Shown piece by piece: positions 17,340 through 25,532 of a stretch of 52,572 bases of DNA (positions are counted from its first letter, which is position 1; each line of letters begins with the position of its first letter). Below the pieces are notes generated by a model. That model did not search any database. It was not told the DNA's origin and worked only from the letters and a program-made list of their open reading frames with translations. Source of the DNA: Kitasatospora sp. Root107. Its GTDB lineage: Bacteria; Actinomycetota; Actinomycetes; Streptomycetales; Streptomycetaceae. The stretch spans positions 23,932 through 76,503 of the forward strand of contig NZ_LMCT01000038.1 of assembly GCF_001424875.1 (NCBI RefSeq). Reading direction: 5' to 3'. A program made the translations under genes and the position numbers.

Positions 17340-17789
17340 ATGATCAGCGCCGAGAAGACCACCTGCCCCGCCCGCACTGCCCCCCGGTTCCACCCGACAC
17401 GACGGACTATGACGGCCGGCTGCGTACTGTCCGCCGAGGCGGCGTCCGTGCCCGTGCTGCGACGGTTCGCGCGTCGGGTCATCCAGGAATGGCAAGTTCC
17501 GGAAGGGCTCGACGACGCCGTCGCGCTCATCGTGACGGAGCTTGCCGCCAACGCGGTGCGGCACAGCGGCAGCGCCGACATCGTGCTCATTCTCGCCGCC
17601 GGTGGCGGCCGGCTGTCGATACGCGTCCAGGACTCCGGACGGTGGCGCCCTCCGCATCCGCGCCCGACCGACGAGATGCAGTGCGGCGGCCGAGGTCTCG
17701 ACCTCGTGGACGCCTTCACCACCAGCTGCAGGATCCTGTCGACCGAGAGTGGCACCCAGGTCACGGCGGAGATCGCGATTCTCGGTTGA
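17340..17789 (+). CDS. ATP-binding anti-sigma-factor-type kinase (second copy)
   Basis: 149 residues, GHKL ATPase fold: N-box ELAANAVRHSG, then QDSGRW and GRGLDLV. It is a paralogue of the protein at 307-729, and both begin MIS-x-E. AAGGAG seven bases before ATG 17340 fixes the start; the frame is open back to GTG 17247 without a better site. It is placed between the GATC-regulated promoter and the DeoR gene, in line with the sugar genes, which is an unusual position for an RsbW-like kinase. No sigma factor or anti-anti-sigma gene is nearby, so it may link sugar use to a sigma factor encoded elsewhere. That is inference. Confidence 0.85.
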   Translation: MISAEKTTCPARTAPRFHPTRRTMTAGCVLSAEAASVPVLRRFARRVIQEWQVPEGLDDAVALIVTELAANAVRHSGSADIVLILAAGGGRLSIRVQDSGRWRPPHPRPTDEMQCGGRGLDLVDAFTTSCRILSTESGTQVTAEIAILG

Positions 17790-17870
17790 AACCGCCGGAG
17801 ACCATGCGCGGATCTCATCGACGGGGAGTGCGACGGCCGCCGGGAAGTACGGGTGACACGAGGGGTAACC

Positions 17871-18668
17871 ATGCTTGCGTGCGATCGACAGACCTGGCTG
17901 CTCGCGATCCTTCGCGACCACGGACGCCTCCAGGCGGCCGAGGCCACCGAACGACTCGGCGTCTCGATCGCCACGGTTCGCCGGGACCTGCAGCAGCTCG
18001 CACAGCAGGGGCTGCTGGTTCGCACGCGCGGCGGTGCCCTGACGGCCGGCGCCGGGTCCGACCTTGCACTGCGGTTCGGATCCGTGAGCGCGGCCGTCCG
18101 GCACCGCCGCATCGCCAGAGCCGTGGCCGAACTGGTGCCGCCAGGATCAGTCGTGGGCCTCAACGGCGGTGCCGCCACCAGGGAGGTGGCCCGTGAACTC
18201 GCGATCCGCAGCGGCCTCTCCGCCAGGAGCGGCCGTATCGCGCTGACGGTGGTGACGAACGCTGTCCACATCGCCCAAGAACTGTCGGCCCGTTCCCACG
18301 TGAGGATCGCCGTGACGGGAGGCGTGGCCGGGCCCGGCCACGGTGAACTCACCGGGCCCCTCGCCGTCGCGATGCTCCGGGAGGTCGCGCTGGACTTCGC
18401 GATCCTCGGCGTGGACGCGGTGGACGGGCGCTTCGGTGCGGAGGCTCACGACGAGAGCAGGGCCGCCACCAGCCGGGCCATGGCCGAACGGGCCGAACGG
18501 GTGATCGTGGTCGCCGAGGCCGCCACGCTCGGCCGCCGGGCCGCCGCCGAGGTCTGTCCGGTCGGCCGGATATCGCTGCTGGTCACAGACCGGGACGCCC
18601 CCGACGGCATGGTCGATCACCTCACCGCCGGAGGCCTCGACGTGCTGCGCGCGTCAGCTGGCCGGTGA
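17871..18668 (+). CDS. DeoR-family sugar regulator (GlpR/AgaR type)
   Basis: About 265 residues. An N-terminal DeoR winged helix (LQAAEATERLGVSIATVRRDLQQL, then RTRGGAL) is followed by a DeoR C-terminal ISOCOT sensor domain (GLNGGAATREVAREL; VTNAVHIAQEL; DFAILGVDAVDG). These proteins sense sugar phosphates. The first gene after the anti-sigma-type ATPase and directly upstream of the SIS/ROK/PfkB/aldolase genes, it is the natural repressor of the operon. I took ATG 17871, with ACGAGGGG six bases upstream; in-frame GTG 17853 is possible. It may recognise the GATC operator cluster at 17028-17096. Confidence 0.88.
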   Translation: MLACDRQTWLLAILRDHGRLQAAEATERLGVSIATVRRDLQQLAQQGLLVRTRGGALTAGAGSDLALRFGSVSAAVRHRRIARAVAELVPPGSVVGLNGGAATREVARELAIRSGLSARSGRIALTVVTNAVHIAQELSARSHVRIAVTGGVAGPGHGELTGPLAVAMLREVALDFAILGVDAVDGRFGAEAHDESRAATSRAMAERAERVIVVAEAATLGRRAAAEVCPVGRISLLVTDRDAPDGMVDHLTAGGLDVLRASAGR

Positions 18669-18774
18669 ACCAGACCGTTCTGATCGTGAGACGGCCTGCG
18701 CATTCTTGCTTGCTTGAGCTACTTTGTACGCACATTTGAGCACAGCAATCCGGGAAATGTGCAGGAGGCACCCA

Positions 18775-19641
18775 ATGAGCCATGTGTCCGACGAGATCGC
18801 GAGCCAACCGGAGACCTGGCGCCGAGCGCTGGGACTGAGCCCGAAGGCCCTGCCCGAGAGGGGCGAGCGCGTGGCCGTCATCGGCTGCGGCACCTCCCTC
18901 TACATCGCGCAGGCCTACGCTTCGCTGCGCGAGTCGCACGGTCTGGGTGAGACCGACGCCTTCGCGGCCTCCGACTTCCCCGCCGCGCGTCGCTACGACC
19001 GGGTGCTGGCGATCAGCCGCTCCGGCACCACGACGGAGGTGCTGACCGCACTTGCGCAGGTGCCCGGCACACCGACGACCGCGATCACCGGCGATCTCGC
19101 CACGCCGATCACCACCGCCGCCCGCAGCATCGTCGACCTCTCGTTCGCCGACGAGAAGTCGGTGGTCCAGACCCGCTTCGCCACCACCTGCCTGGCGCTG
19201 CTGCGTGGACATCTCGGCCTCGTCCCGGCGGACCTGCCCGAGCAGGCGATGCAGGCCCTGCCACTGCCCGAACGCGCCATCGAAGCAGAGCAGTTCACCT
19301 TCCTCGGCAACGGCTGGAGCACCGGCATCGCCCATGAGGCGGCACTCAAGCTACGCGAGGCGTCCGGATCGTGGACCGAGTCGTACCCGGCCATGGAGTA
19401 CCGGCACGGGCCGATCAGCGTCAGCGGCCCCGGCAGTGTGGTGTGGTTCTTCGGCGAACCGCCCGCCAGCCTGGTCGACCAGGTGCGCGAGACCGGCGCC
19501 GCCGTCTCGGTCTCTCCGCTGGACCCGCTCGCCGACCTGGTCCGGGCCCAACGGCTCGCGGTGGAACTGGCCGAGAGCCGTGGACTCGACCCCGATCAGC
19601 CACGCAACCTCACCCGCTCGATCATCCTGGCCCGGCCGTGA
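18775..19641 (+). CDS. SIS-domain sugar isomerase (AgaS-like, galactosamine-6-phosphate type)
   Basis: 288 residues with two SIS folds, as in AgaS and the isomerase half of GlmS. The first SIS motif is AVIGCGTSLYIAQA with ISRSGTTTEVL; the second includes FLGNGWSTGIAHEAALKLREAS and ESYPAMEYRHGP. In the known AgaS pathway it converts galactosamine 6-phosphate to tagatose 6-phosphate with release of ammonia. AGGAGG precedes ATG 18775. It is the first gene of a tight four-gene run, with its stop overlapping the ROK kinase start (GTGA). A deacetylase (AgaA/NagA type) for N-acetylgalactosamine 6-phosphate is not encoded in the window. Confidence 0.82.
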   Translation: MSHVSDEIASQPETWRRALGLSPKALPERGERVAVIGCGTSLYIAQAYASLRESHGLGETDAFAASDFPAARRYDRVLAISRSGTTTEVLTALAQVPGTPTTAITGDLATPITTAARSIVDLSFADEKSVVQTRFATTCLALLRGHLGLVPADLPEQAMQALPLPERAIEAEQFTFLGNGWSTGIAHEAALKLREASGSWTESYPAMEYRHGPISVSGPGSVVWFFGEPPASLVDQVRETGAAVSVSPLDPLADLVRAQRLAVELAESRGLDPDQPRNLTRSIILARP

Positions 19642-20639
19642 GCGGCCCGGTCACGAGACCGGCCGACGGATGCGTGATCGCACTCGACGTCGGCGGTACC
19701 CAGATCAAGGGCGGCCTGCTCGGCGGGGACGGTACCGTCCTGCACACCGAGCGCTGGCTCACCCGCGCCGGGCACGGGCCCAACGCGCTGATCGACCGGA
19801 TCCTCGGCTGCGCCGACGAACTGGTAGCGCTCGCCGAGCGCGCCGACCGGCCACCGGCGGCGGCCGGAATCGTGGTACCCGGCATTGTTGACGAGACATC
19901 AGGTCTGGCTGTGTACGCGGCCAATCTCGGTTGGCGGGACGTCCCGCTGCCGCAGTGGCTCGCCGAGCACCTGGATCTTCCGGTCGCCTTCGGCCACGAC
20001 GTCCGTACCGGCGGGCTCGCCGAAGCCCGCCTCGGCGCCGGCCGGGGCTGCGCCGACTTCCTCTTCGTCCCCGTGGGCACCGGAATCGCCGCCGCCGTCG
20101 TGGCCGACGGCCGCCCCCTGACCGGTGCCCATGGCGCCGCCGGAGAACTCGGCCACCTGGTGGTACGCCCCGGGGGTGAGCCGTGCAGGTGCGGCGGCCA
20201 CGGCTGTCTGGAGACCGTCGCCTCGGCCTCCGCCATCGCCCGCCGCTACACCCGGGCAACCGGAGAGCGCGAGGTCACCGCCAAGGAGGTCGGGCACCGC
20301 GCCGCTGCGGGTGAGGCGGCAGCCACCAGGATCTGGGGAGAAGCCGTCGAGGCCCTGGCGGACGGGCTGACCGCCACCGTCACCCTCATCAATCCCGAAC
20401 GCATCGTCATCGGCGGCGGCCTGGCCAAGGCGGGCGAGGCCCTGCTCACCCCGCTCAGAGCCGCGCTGGCCGCGCGGCTGTCCTTCCAGCGCCCGCCCGA
20501 GCTCGTTCCCGCCGAGCTCGGCCACGAAGCCGGCTGCCGCGGCGCCGCCCTCCTCGCCCAGGACCTCCTGGACAGCCGGAGCCTCCCGCACAGCAGCGTC
20601 CAATACAGCTTGAGCCTCGCCCAGGGCGGCCGCCGATGA
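19638..20639 (+). CDS. ROK-family sugar kinase
   Basis: 333 residues. The ATP-binding DVGGTQIKGGLL is near the N-terminus, and the ROK zinc motif CRCGGHGCLE is in the second half, followed by the NPERIVIGGGLAKAG segment. It has no N-terminal HTH, so it is a kinase rather than a ROK repressor. The start GTG 19638 overlaps the SIS gene stop as GTGA. In this setting it would phosphorylate the imported aminosugar (galactosamine or N-acetylgalactosamine) at O6 in the cytoplasm. Glucose or N-acetylglucosamine kinase activity cannot be excluded from the sequence. Confidence 0.88.
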   Translation: MSGPVTRPADGCVIALDVGGTQIKGGLLGGDGTVLHTERWLTRAGHGPNALIDRILGCADELVALAERADRPPAAAGIVVPGIVDETSGLAVYAANLGWRDVPLPQWLAEHLDLPVAFGHDVRTGGLAEARLGAGRGCADFLFVPVGTGIAAAVVADGRPLTGAHGAAGELGHLVVRPGGEPCRCGGHGCLETVASASAIARRYTRATGEREVTAKEVGHRAAAGEAAATRIWGEAVEALADGLTATVTLINPERIVIGGGLAKAGEALLTPLRAALAARLSFQRPPELVPAELGHEAGCRGAALLAQDLLDSRSLPHSSVQYSLSLAQGGRR

Positions 20640-21586
20640 TCCTCACCGTCACCCTCAACACCGCCGTCGACGTCACCTACCGCCTCCACCGGGTCCACCG
20701 CCACGGCAGCAACCGCGTGCGCGAGGTCGCCGAACGCGCCGGCGGCAAGGGCATCAACGTCGCCAGGATCCTCCACGCGATCGGCCACGAGAGCGTGGTC
20801 ACCGGCCTGGCCGGCGGCGTGACAGGCGCGACGGTCCGGGCCGATCTCGCGGCCTCCGGTCTGCGCGACGAACTGATGACCATCGACGGTCACACCCGCC
20901 GCACCGTCGCCGTCGCCGAGGACCGGGACGGCGACACCACCATCTACCTGGAACCCGGCCCTGTCGTCACCCCCGAGGAGTGGGCACGCTTCCTGGTCCG
21001 CTACGAGCGACTGCTCGGCGGCGCGGCGGCCGTGGTGCTCTCCGGCAGCCTGCCGACCGGTCTGCCGCACGACGCGTACGGCCTCCTCGTCAGCCTCGCG
21101 AAGGCCCGCCGGGTGCCCGCGGTCCTGGACGCCGACGGCGCCGCGCTGCGCGGTGGGCTCCCGGCGGGTCCGGCCCTGGTCAAACCCAACGCCCACGAAC
21201 TCGCGACCGCCACCGGCACCACCGACCCGCGAGCCGGGGCTCACACACTGCTCGCCCGTGGCGCCCTCGCCGTGGTGGCCTCACTCGGCCCGGACGGCCT
21301 GCTCGCCACCACCCCCGAAGGCAGCTGGCAGGCCCGTCCGCCCGGGAAGGTCCACGGGAACCCGACCGGTGCGGGCGACTCCGCCGTCGCGGCTCTGACC
21401 GCCGGCCTGGTCGACGACACCCCGTGGCCCGAACGCCTCGGCCAAGCAGTCGCCCTGTCCGCGGCGACCGTGCTCGCCCCGCTCGCCGGAAGCTTCGACC
21501 ACGCCGCCTACCACCGGATGCTGCCCCTGATCCAGGTGCGACCGCTCGACCCCACCATTCCCCAAGGAGAGTCATGGCCCTCGTAG
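20636..21586 (+). CDS. PfkB-family hexose-phosphate kinase (LacC/FruK type)
   Basis: 316 residues. It shows the opening TVTLNTAVDVTY typical of 1-phosphofructokinase/tagatose-6-phosphate kinases, then AGGKGINVARIL, the GSLPTGLP loop, KPNAHEL and the catalytic NPTGAGDSAVAAL. It probably phosphorylates tagatose 6-phosphate at C1. Its ATG overlaps the ROK kinase stop (ATGA), and its end overlaps the aldolase start by 13 bases, so the four genes are translationally coupled. Fructose 1-phosphate kinase is the alternative, but no fructose PTS is seen here. Confidence 0.85.
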   Translation: MILTVTLNTAVDVTYRLHRVHRHGSNRVREVAERAGGKGINVARILHAIGHESVVTGLAGGVTGATVRADLAASGLRDELMTIDGHTRRTVAVAEDRDGDTTIYLEPGPVVTPEEWARFLVRYERLLGGAAAVVLSGSLPTGLPHDAYGLLVSLAKARRVPAVLDADGAALRGGLPAGPALVKPNAHELATATGTTDPRAGAHTLLARGALAVVASLGPDGLLATTPEGSWQARPPGKVHGNPTGAGDSAVAALTAGLVDDTPWPERLGQAVALSAATVLAPLAGSFDHAAYHRMLPLIQVRPLDPTIPQGESWPS

Positions 21587-22407
21587 GCACGGGCGAGATA
21601 GTCGCCCCCGCGCTGCTCGCCGGTCGCGGAGTCGGCGCGTTCAACGTCATCCAACTGGAGCACGCCCAGGCCATCGTCGCGGGCGCCGAACGCGCCAAGG
21701 CACCGGTGATCCTCCAGATCAGCGAGAACGCCGTCCGCTACCACGGCGGCCTGGAGTCGATCGGCGCGGCCACCCTGGCAGTCGCCCGGGCCGCATGGGT
21801 ACCGGTCGCCGTCCACCTCGACCACGCGACCTCGCCCGAGCTGATCCGCGAGAGCGTGGAGCTGGGCTTCACCTCGGTCATGTTCGACGCCTCCGCGCTC
21901 GCCTACGCGGACAACGTGTGCGCCACCTCCGAGGTCGTCGCCCGCTGCCACGCCGAGGGCATCTGGGTCGAGGCCGAACTCGGCGAGGTGGGCGGCAAGG
22001 ACGGCGTCCACGCCCCCGGTGCCCGTACCGACCCGGCCGAGGCCGCCGCCTTCGTCGAGAGCACCGGCGTGGACTCGCTCGCCGTGGCCGTCGGCACCTC
22101 GCACGCCATGCTGACCCGCGACGCGGTCCTCGACCTCGACCTGATCGCCGCCCTCGCCGAGGCCGTCCCGGTCCCGCTTGTGCTGCACGGTTCCTCGGGG
22201 GTGGCCGACGAACACCTGCGGGCAGCCGTCGAACGCGGCATGACCAAGGTGAACATCGCGACCCACCTGAACAAGGCCTTCACCGCGGCGGTCCGCGCAC
22301 AGCTCGCGTCCGACGACCACCTGGTCGACACCCGGCGCTATCTGGGGGCCGGCCGGGCCGCCGTTGCCGACGAAGTGGCCCGCCTTCTCGGTGTCCTGCG
22401 CGCCTGA
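21574..22407 (+). CDS. Class II fructose/tagatose-bisphosphate aldolase
   Basis: 277 residues, the length of GatY/KbaY/AgaY-type enzymes. Seen in order: GAFNVIQLEHAQAI, HLDHATS with the catalytic Asp and a zinc His, VEAELGEVGGKDG, AVGTSHA, VLHGSSGV with another zinc His, and KVNIAT. It would split tagatose 1,6-bisphosphate into dihydroxyacetone phosphate and glyceraldehyde 3-phosphate, completing the pathway of the three genes before it. The start is ATG 21574 after AAGGAGAG. No clear terminator follows; the next gene has its own GATC-rich promoter 47 bases downstream. Confidence 0.88.
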   Translation: MALVGTGEIVAPALLAGRGVGAFNVIQLEHAQAIVAGAERAKAPVILQISENAVRYHGGLESIGAATLAVARAAWVPVAVHLDHATSPELIRESVELGFTSVMFDASALAYADNVCATSEVVARCHAEGIWVEAELGEVGGKDGVHAPGARTDPAEAAAFVESTGVDSLAVAVGTSHAMLTRDAVLDLDLIAALAEAVPVPLVLHGSSGVADEHLRAAVERGMTKVNIATHLNKAFTAAVRAQLASDDHLVDTRRYLGAGRAAVADEVARLLGVLRA

Positions 22408-22453
22408 CGGCGGCCCGGACCGGTCGGCTACCCCGAGGGGAATGGCCAGAGAG

Positions 22454-22496
22454 TTGACCCTTTGATCTAAATACGATCGAATGGTAAAACTTGATC
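22454..22496 (+). promoter_or_regulatory. GATC operator/promoter region of the first DeoR/LacI hybrid regulator
   Basis: TTGACC (22454-22459) is followed by GATC at 22464, 22475 and 22493. No convincing -10 sits at 17-18 bases. It lies 37 bases or more before the regulator start, consistent with autoregulation. Confidence 0.45.
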
Positions 22497-22532
22497 AGGG
22501 CGGATCCCGTCTCTGCCATCGAAGGGGAGCAC

Positions 22533-23603
22533 ATGGCCATCTCAACCGAGGTCCGTCGCGCGTGGATCGTGAACGCGGTACGAGAACTCGGCACCATGCG
22601 CGTGGTGGACCTGGCCGGACACCTCGGTATCCCCGCAGTCACCGTCCGGCGTGACATCGCCGCCCTCGCCAACGAAGGACTGGTGCGCCGCTCGCACGGA
22701 GCTGTCTCGCTGCCGGACGGGTCCCGAGCCGACATCCCCGACACCCCCGAACGAGTGATCGGGATGCTGGTGCCCACCGTCGGCTCCTACTTCGACGAGG
22801 TGATCGCCGGCGCCCGCGCCGCCATCGCAGAAGCAGGCGCACGACTGGTCCTCGGCATCGCCCCCTACGGGGCGGGGGACGACCGCGTCCAGACCGAGCG
22901 GCTGCTGGAGACCGGTGTCGGCGGACTGATGCTCACTCCCAACTGGCTCCCCGACGGATCCCAGGAGGACTTCGGCTGGCTCGACGAACTGCCGGTACCC
23001 GCGGTCCTGGTGGAACGCTGGGCCTCCCCCGCCGGCCCCGGCGCCGCACTGGACGCCGTCGGCTCGGACCACCACCACGGCGTCCTGCTCGCGCTGCGCC
23101 ACCTCGCCTCGCTCGGCCACCGCTCCGTGATGCTGGCCGCCCGTGACGACACCTGGACCTCCCACCAGGTGCGCACGGGCTACACCGAGGCCGTACGACT
23201 GCTCGGCCTCGAACCACAGCCGGTCATCGGCATGCAGGCACTCGATCCGGCCCCCGGCCGGGGCAACATCGAGACGCTCGCGGACCGGATCGCCGCCTCG
23301 ACCGCGTCGGGTGTAAGGGCCGTGCTGGTCCACAACGACCACGACGCCATCCAACTGCCGCCACTCCTGCGCGCCCGCGGCCTTCGGATCCCGGACGAAC
23401 TCGCCCTGGTCTCCTACGACGACGTGTACGCCGCTCTCGCCGCCCCCGCGCTGACGGCCGTCGCCCCGCCCAAGCGCGCCGTCGGCGCCGCAGCCGCGGA
23501 GCTGCTGCTGCGGCGCCTCGACCACGGCTCGTCCCTGCCCGCCCGCCGGATCGGGCTGCTGCCGGGCCTGAAGGTCCGCGGGTCCTGCGGCGGCGAGAGC
23601 TGA
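22533..23603 (+). CDS. DeoR-HTH / LacI-sensor hybrid regulator 1
   Basis: 356 residues. A DeoR-type winged helix (MRVVDLAGHLGIPAVTVRRDIAAL, RRSHGAVSL) is fused to a LacI/GalR-type sugar-binding domain (VIGMLVPTVGSYFDEVI; GSDHHHGVLLALRHLASLGH; LALVSYDDVYAAL). GGGGAGC before ATG 22533 fixes the start. Its close paralogue, also 356 residues, is at 35191-36261, so the two regulators flank the catabolic genes in opposite orientations. The final part of the gene is overlapped from the opposite strand by an abnormal extension of the glycerate kinase frame. Confidence 0.85.
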   Translation: MAISTEVRRAWIVNAVRELGTMRVVDLAGHLGIPAVTVRRDIAALANEGLVRRSHGAVSLPDGSRADIPDTPERVIGMLVPTVGSYFDEVIAGARAAIAEAGARLVLGIAPYGAGDDRVQTERLLETGVGGLMLTPNWLPDGSQEDFGWLDELPVPAVLVERWASPAGPGAALDAVGSDHHHGVLLALRHLASLGHRSVMLAARDDTWTSHQVRTGYTEAVRLLGLEPQPVIGMQALDPAPGRGNIETLADRIAASTASGVRAVLVHNDHDAIQLPPLLRARGLRIPDELALVSYDDVYAALAAPALTAVAPPKRAVGAAAAELLLRRLDHGSSLPARRIGLLPGLKVRGSCGGES

Positions 23604-24708
23604 AGCCGGACGGGAGCTCAGACGCCAGGGCGGTGCGGATCGCCTCATGAGCCAGGAGCGCGCCGGCCCTGCGGAGCCAGCGGGACGCGTGGTCACGGGC
23701 CGCCGCCGGGTCTCCGGCGAGCCGGGTGAGAGTCAGGACGTCCTCGTCCGCGGACTCCCCGGCGACGATCGACGCACTGACTCCGGCCCGGTCGGCGCGG
23801 CGCACTACCTCCCCCACCACCTTGCCGAGCAGGCTGGTGGCGTCGTACCTGCCCTCGCCGGTGATGACCAGGTCCGCGTCCGCCAGCGCCTCGTCCAGCC
23901 CGAGCAACTCGGCGACCGCAGCCGCCCCGGGCGTGACGACGGCGCCCCAGGCGGCCGTCAGGCCGTACGCGGTGCCCCCGGCCGCACCGGCGCCGGGCTG
24001 GGCCGGGTCACCGCCGAGCAGCTCGGCGAGCCGGGTCAGTCCCCGTTCGAGCTGCTCGACGTCGGCTGGACCTGCGCCCTTCTGCGGACCGTACACGGCG
24101 GCCGCACCCTCCGGGCCGAGCAGGGGATTGCCCACGTCAGTGAGCAGTTGGACGCCATCGCGGGGGGCGGCCCGGAACTCGCCCCGATGGACCCAACGGG
24201 CTCGCGGGAGCGCGCCCCCGCCATCGGGCAGGGGGACACCGTCGGCGTCGAGCAGTCGCAGGCCGAGGGCCCCCAGCAGGCCGGCACCGCCGTCGGTGGA
24301 GGCGGAACCGCCGAGAGCGACCATCACGCGCCGCGCGCCCTGGTCGAGGGCGGCGGCGATGAGCTCACCGGTGCCCCGAGTGGTGGCGGTGAGCGGGGCG
24401 AGTTCCGCCATCAGCGGCAGGCCGCTGACGGTGGCGAGTTCGACCACGGCGGTGCCGTCCGGGAGCAGCGCGTACTCCCCGTCGACGGGACGGCCGTCGG
24501 GGCCGGTACAGCCGCCCACCCGGTGCAGGGTAGTTCCCGGGTGGGCGGCCGCGACGGCGGCGAGAGTGCCCTCGCCGCCGTCGGCCATCGGACGCATCAT
24601 CAGCTGATCGTCCGGTCTGATGGAGCGCCAGCCCTCGGCCAGCGCCCGGGCCGCGTCGGCGGCCGTCACGGTGCCCTTGAATGAGTCAGGGGCGATCACC
24701 ACCCTCAC
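23224..24708 (-). CDS. Glycerate kinase (GK-I family) with abnormal C-terminal read-through
   Basis: The first 363 residues are a normal glycerate kinase of the GlxK/GarK family: VIAPDSFKGTVTAADAARAL, MADGGEGTL, LGGSASTDGGAGLL, NPLLGPEGAAAVYGPQKGA and ITGEGRYDATSLLGKV. The enzyme phosphorylates D-glycerate in the cytoplasm. At the expected end (about 23620) there is no stop codon. The frame runs on for some 130 Arg-rich residues antisense to the regulator gene; a one-base change would restore a TGA at the expected site. The start GTG 24708 overlaps the upstream isomerase stop (GTGA). It is the last gene of the leftward operon and suggests that glycerate is a pathway end product. Confidence 0.82.
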   Translation of the reverse strand: MRVVIAPDSFKGTVTAADAARALAEGWRSIRPDDQLMMRPMADGGEGTLAAVAAAHPGTTLHRVGGCTGPDGRPVDGEYALLPDGTAVVELATVSGLPLMAELAPLTATTRGTGELIAAALDQGARRVMVALGGSASTDGGAGLLGALGLRLLDADGVPLPDGGGALPRARWVHRGEFRAAPRDGVQLLTDVGNPLLGPEGAAAVYGPQKGAGPADVEQLERGLTRLAELLGGDPAQPGAGAAGGTAYGLTAAWGAVVTPGAAAVAELLGLDEALADADLVITGEGRYDATSLLGKVVGEVVRRADRAGVSASIVAGESADEDVLTLTRLAGDPAAARDHASRWLRRAGALLAHEAIRTALASELPSGFSSRRRRTRGPSGPAAARSGGRAGTSRGRGAAAAAPRLRRRRRAWAGRRPSARGRRERRTRRRRRPGRVRPGSEGRGRAGVAAVGWRRGRCGPARPLHPTRSRRRSGPRASRCCPGRGPDRVPACR

Positions 24709-25532
24709 GGGGCCACCACATGCGCGAGATGACGCTCCATCATGGTGCGCAGGGTCTGCTCGCCGGGCGCCTGCCAGACGTCCTCGTTGAAGATCTCGAC
24801 CTCGATCCAGCCCGTGTAGCCGGCGGCGGTGACCTGGTCGGTCAGGGACCGGAAGTCGATGTGGCCGTCGCCGACGTGGCCACGGCCGAGCAGGGCGTCG
24901 GCGGGCAGCGGCAGCGTCCAGTCGCAGACCTGGTACGAGGCGATCCGCCCACCCGCACCGGCCCGGGCGATTTGCTCGGCCAGCTGCGGATCCCACCAGA
25001 CGTGGTAGCTGTCGACCACGACACCGACCTGCTCGGCCGGGAACAGCTCGGCCAGGTCGAGGGCCTGGCCGAGGGTGGAGACCACAGCGCGGTCGGCGCA
25101 GAACATCGGGTGCAGCGGCTCGATCGCCATCCGGACCCCCAGATCACCGGCGTGCGGGGCCAGTTCGGCCAGCAGAGCGGCCACCCTCGACCGCGCCCCG
25201 GGCAGGTCGCGATCCCCGTCGGGCAGCCCGCCGACCACCATCACCAGCGTGTCGGTGCCGAGTTCGGCCGCCTCCTCCAGCGCACGGAGGTTCTCGGCCA
25301 GCGCGGCCCGGCGCCCGTCCCGGTCGGTGGCGGTGAGGAACCCGCCCCGGCACAGCGTGCTCACGGCGAGCCCAGCGTCCCGCACCAGCGCCGCGGCCCG
25401 CTCGACACCGACCTCGGCGACCTTGTCCCGCCACAGTCCGATCGCAGGGATCCCGGCCTCGACGCAGCCCCGGACGGCCTCGGGCAGGCTCCAGTTCTTG
25501 GTGGTGATCTGGTTCAGCGACAGCCGGCTCAC
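24705..25532 (-). CDS. Sugar phosphate isomerase/epimerase (xylose isomerase-like TIM barrel)
   Basis: 275 residues of the AP-endonuclease-2 TIM-barrel superfamily. It opens LSLNQITTKNWSL. Metal-ligand positions are visible in MAIEPLHPMF, VVVDSYHVWWD, GHVGDGHIDF and IEVEIFNED. Family members include hydroxypyruvate isomerase, inosose dehydratase/isomerase and tagatose 3-epimerase, so the substrate is open. GTGA overlaps at both ends place it firmly between the DUF993 gene and glycerate kinase. With a dehydrogenase and glycerate kinase in the same operon, a hydroxypyruvate/tartronate-semialdehyde step is one attractive but unproven possibility. Confidence 0.85.
   Translation of the reverse strand: MSRLSLNQITTKNWSLPEAVRGCVEAGIPAIGLWRDKVAEVGVERAAALVRDAGLAVSTLCRGGFLTATDRDGRRAALAENLRALEEAAELGTDTLVMVVGGLPDGDRDLPGARSRVAALLAELAPHAGDLGVRMAIEPLHPMFCADRAVVSTLGQALDLAELFPAEQVGVVVDSYHVWWDPQLAEQIARAGAGGRIASYQVCDWTLPLPADALLGRGHVGDGHIDFRSLTDQVTAAGYTGWIEVEIFNEDVWQAPGEQTLRTMMERHLAHVVAP

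Noticed and set aside
18775..22407. Reading the SIS/kinase/aldolase genes as a sulfoquinovose (sulfo-EMP) pathway
   Set aside because: A PfkB kinase and class II aldolase could fit, but there is no GH31 sulfoquinovosidase, sulfonate transporter or sulfolactaldehyde enzyme, and the SIS plus ROK pair fits aminosugars better.
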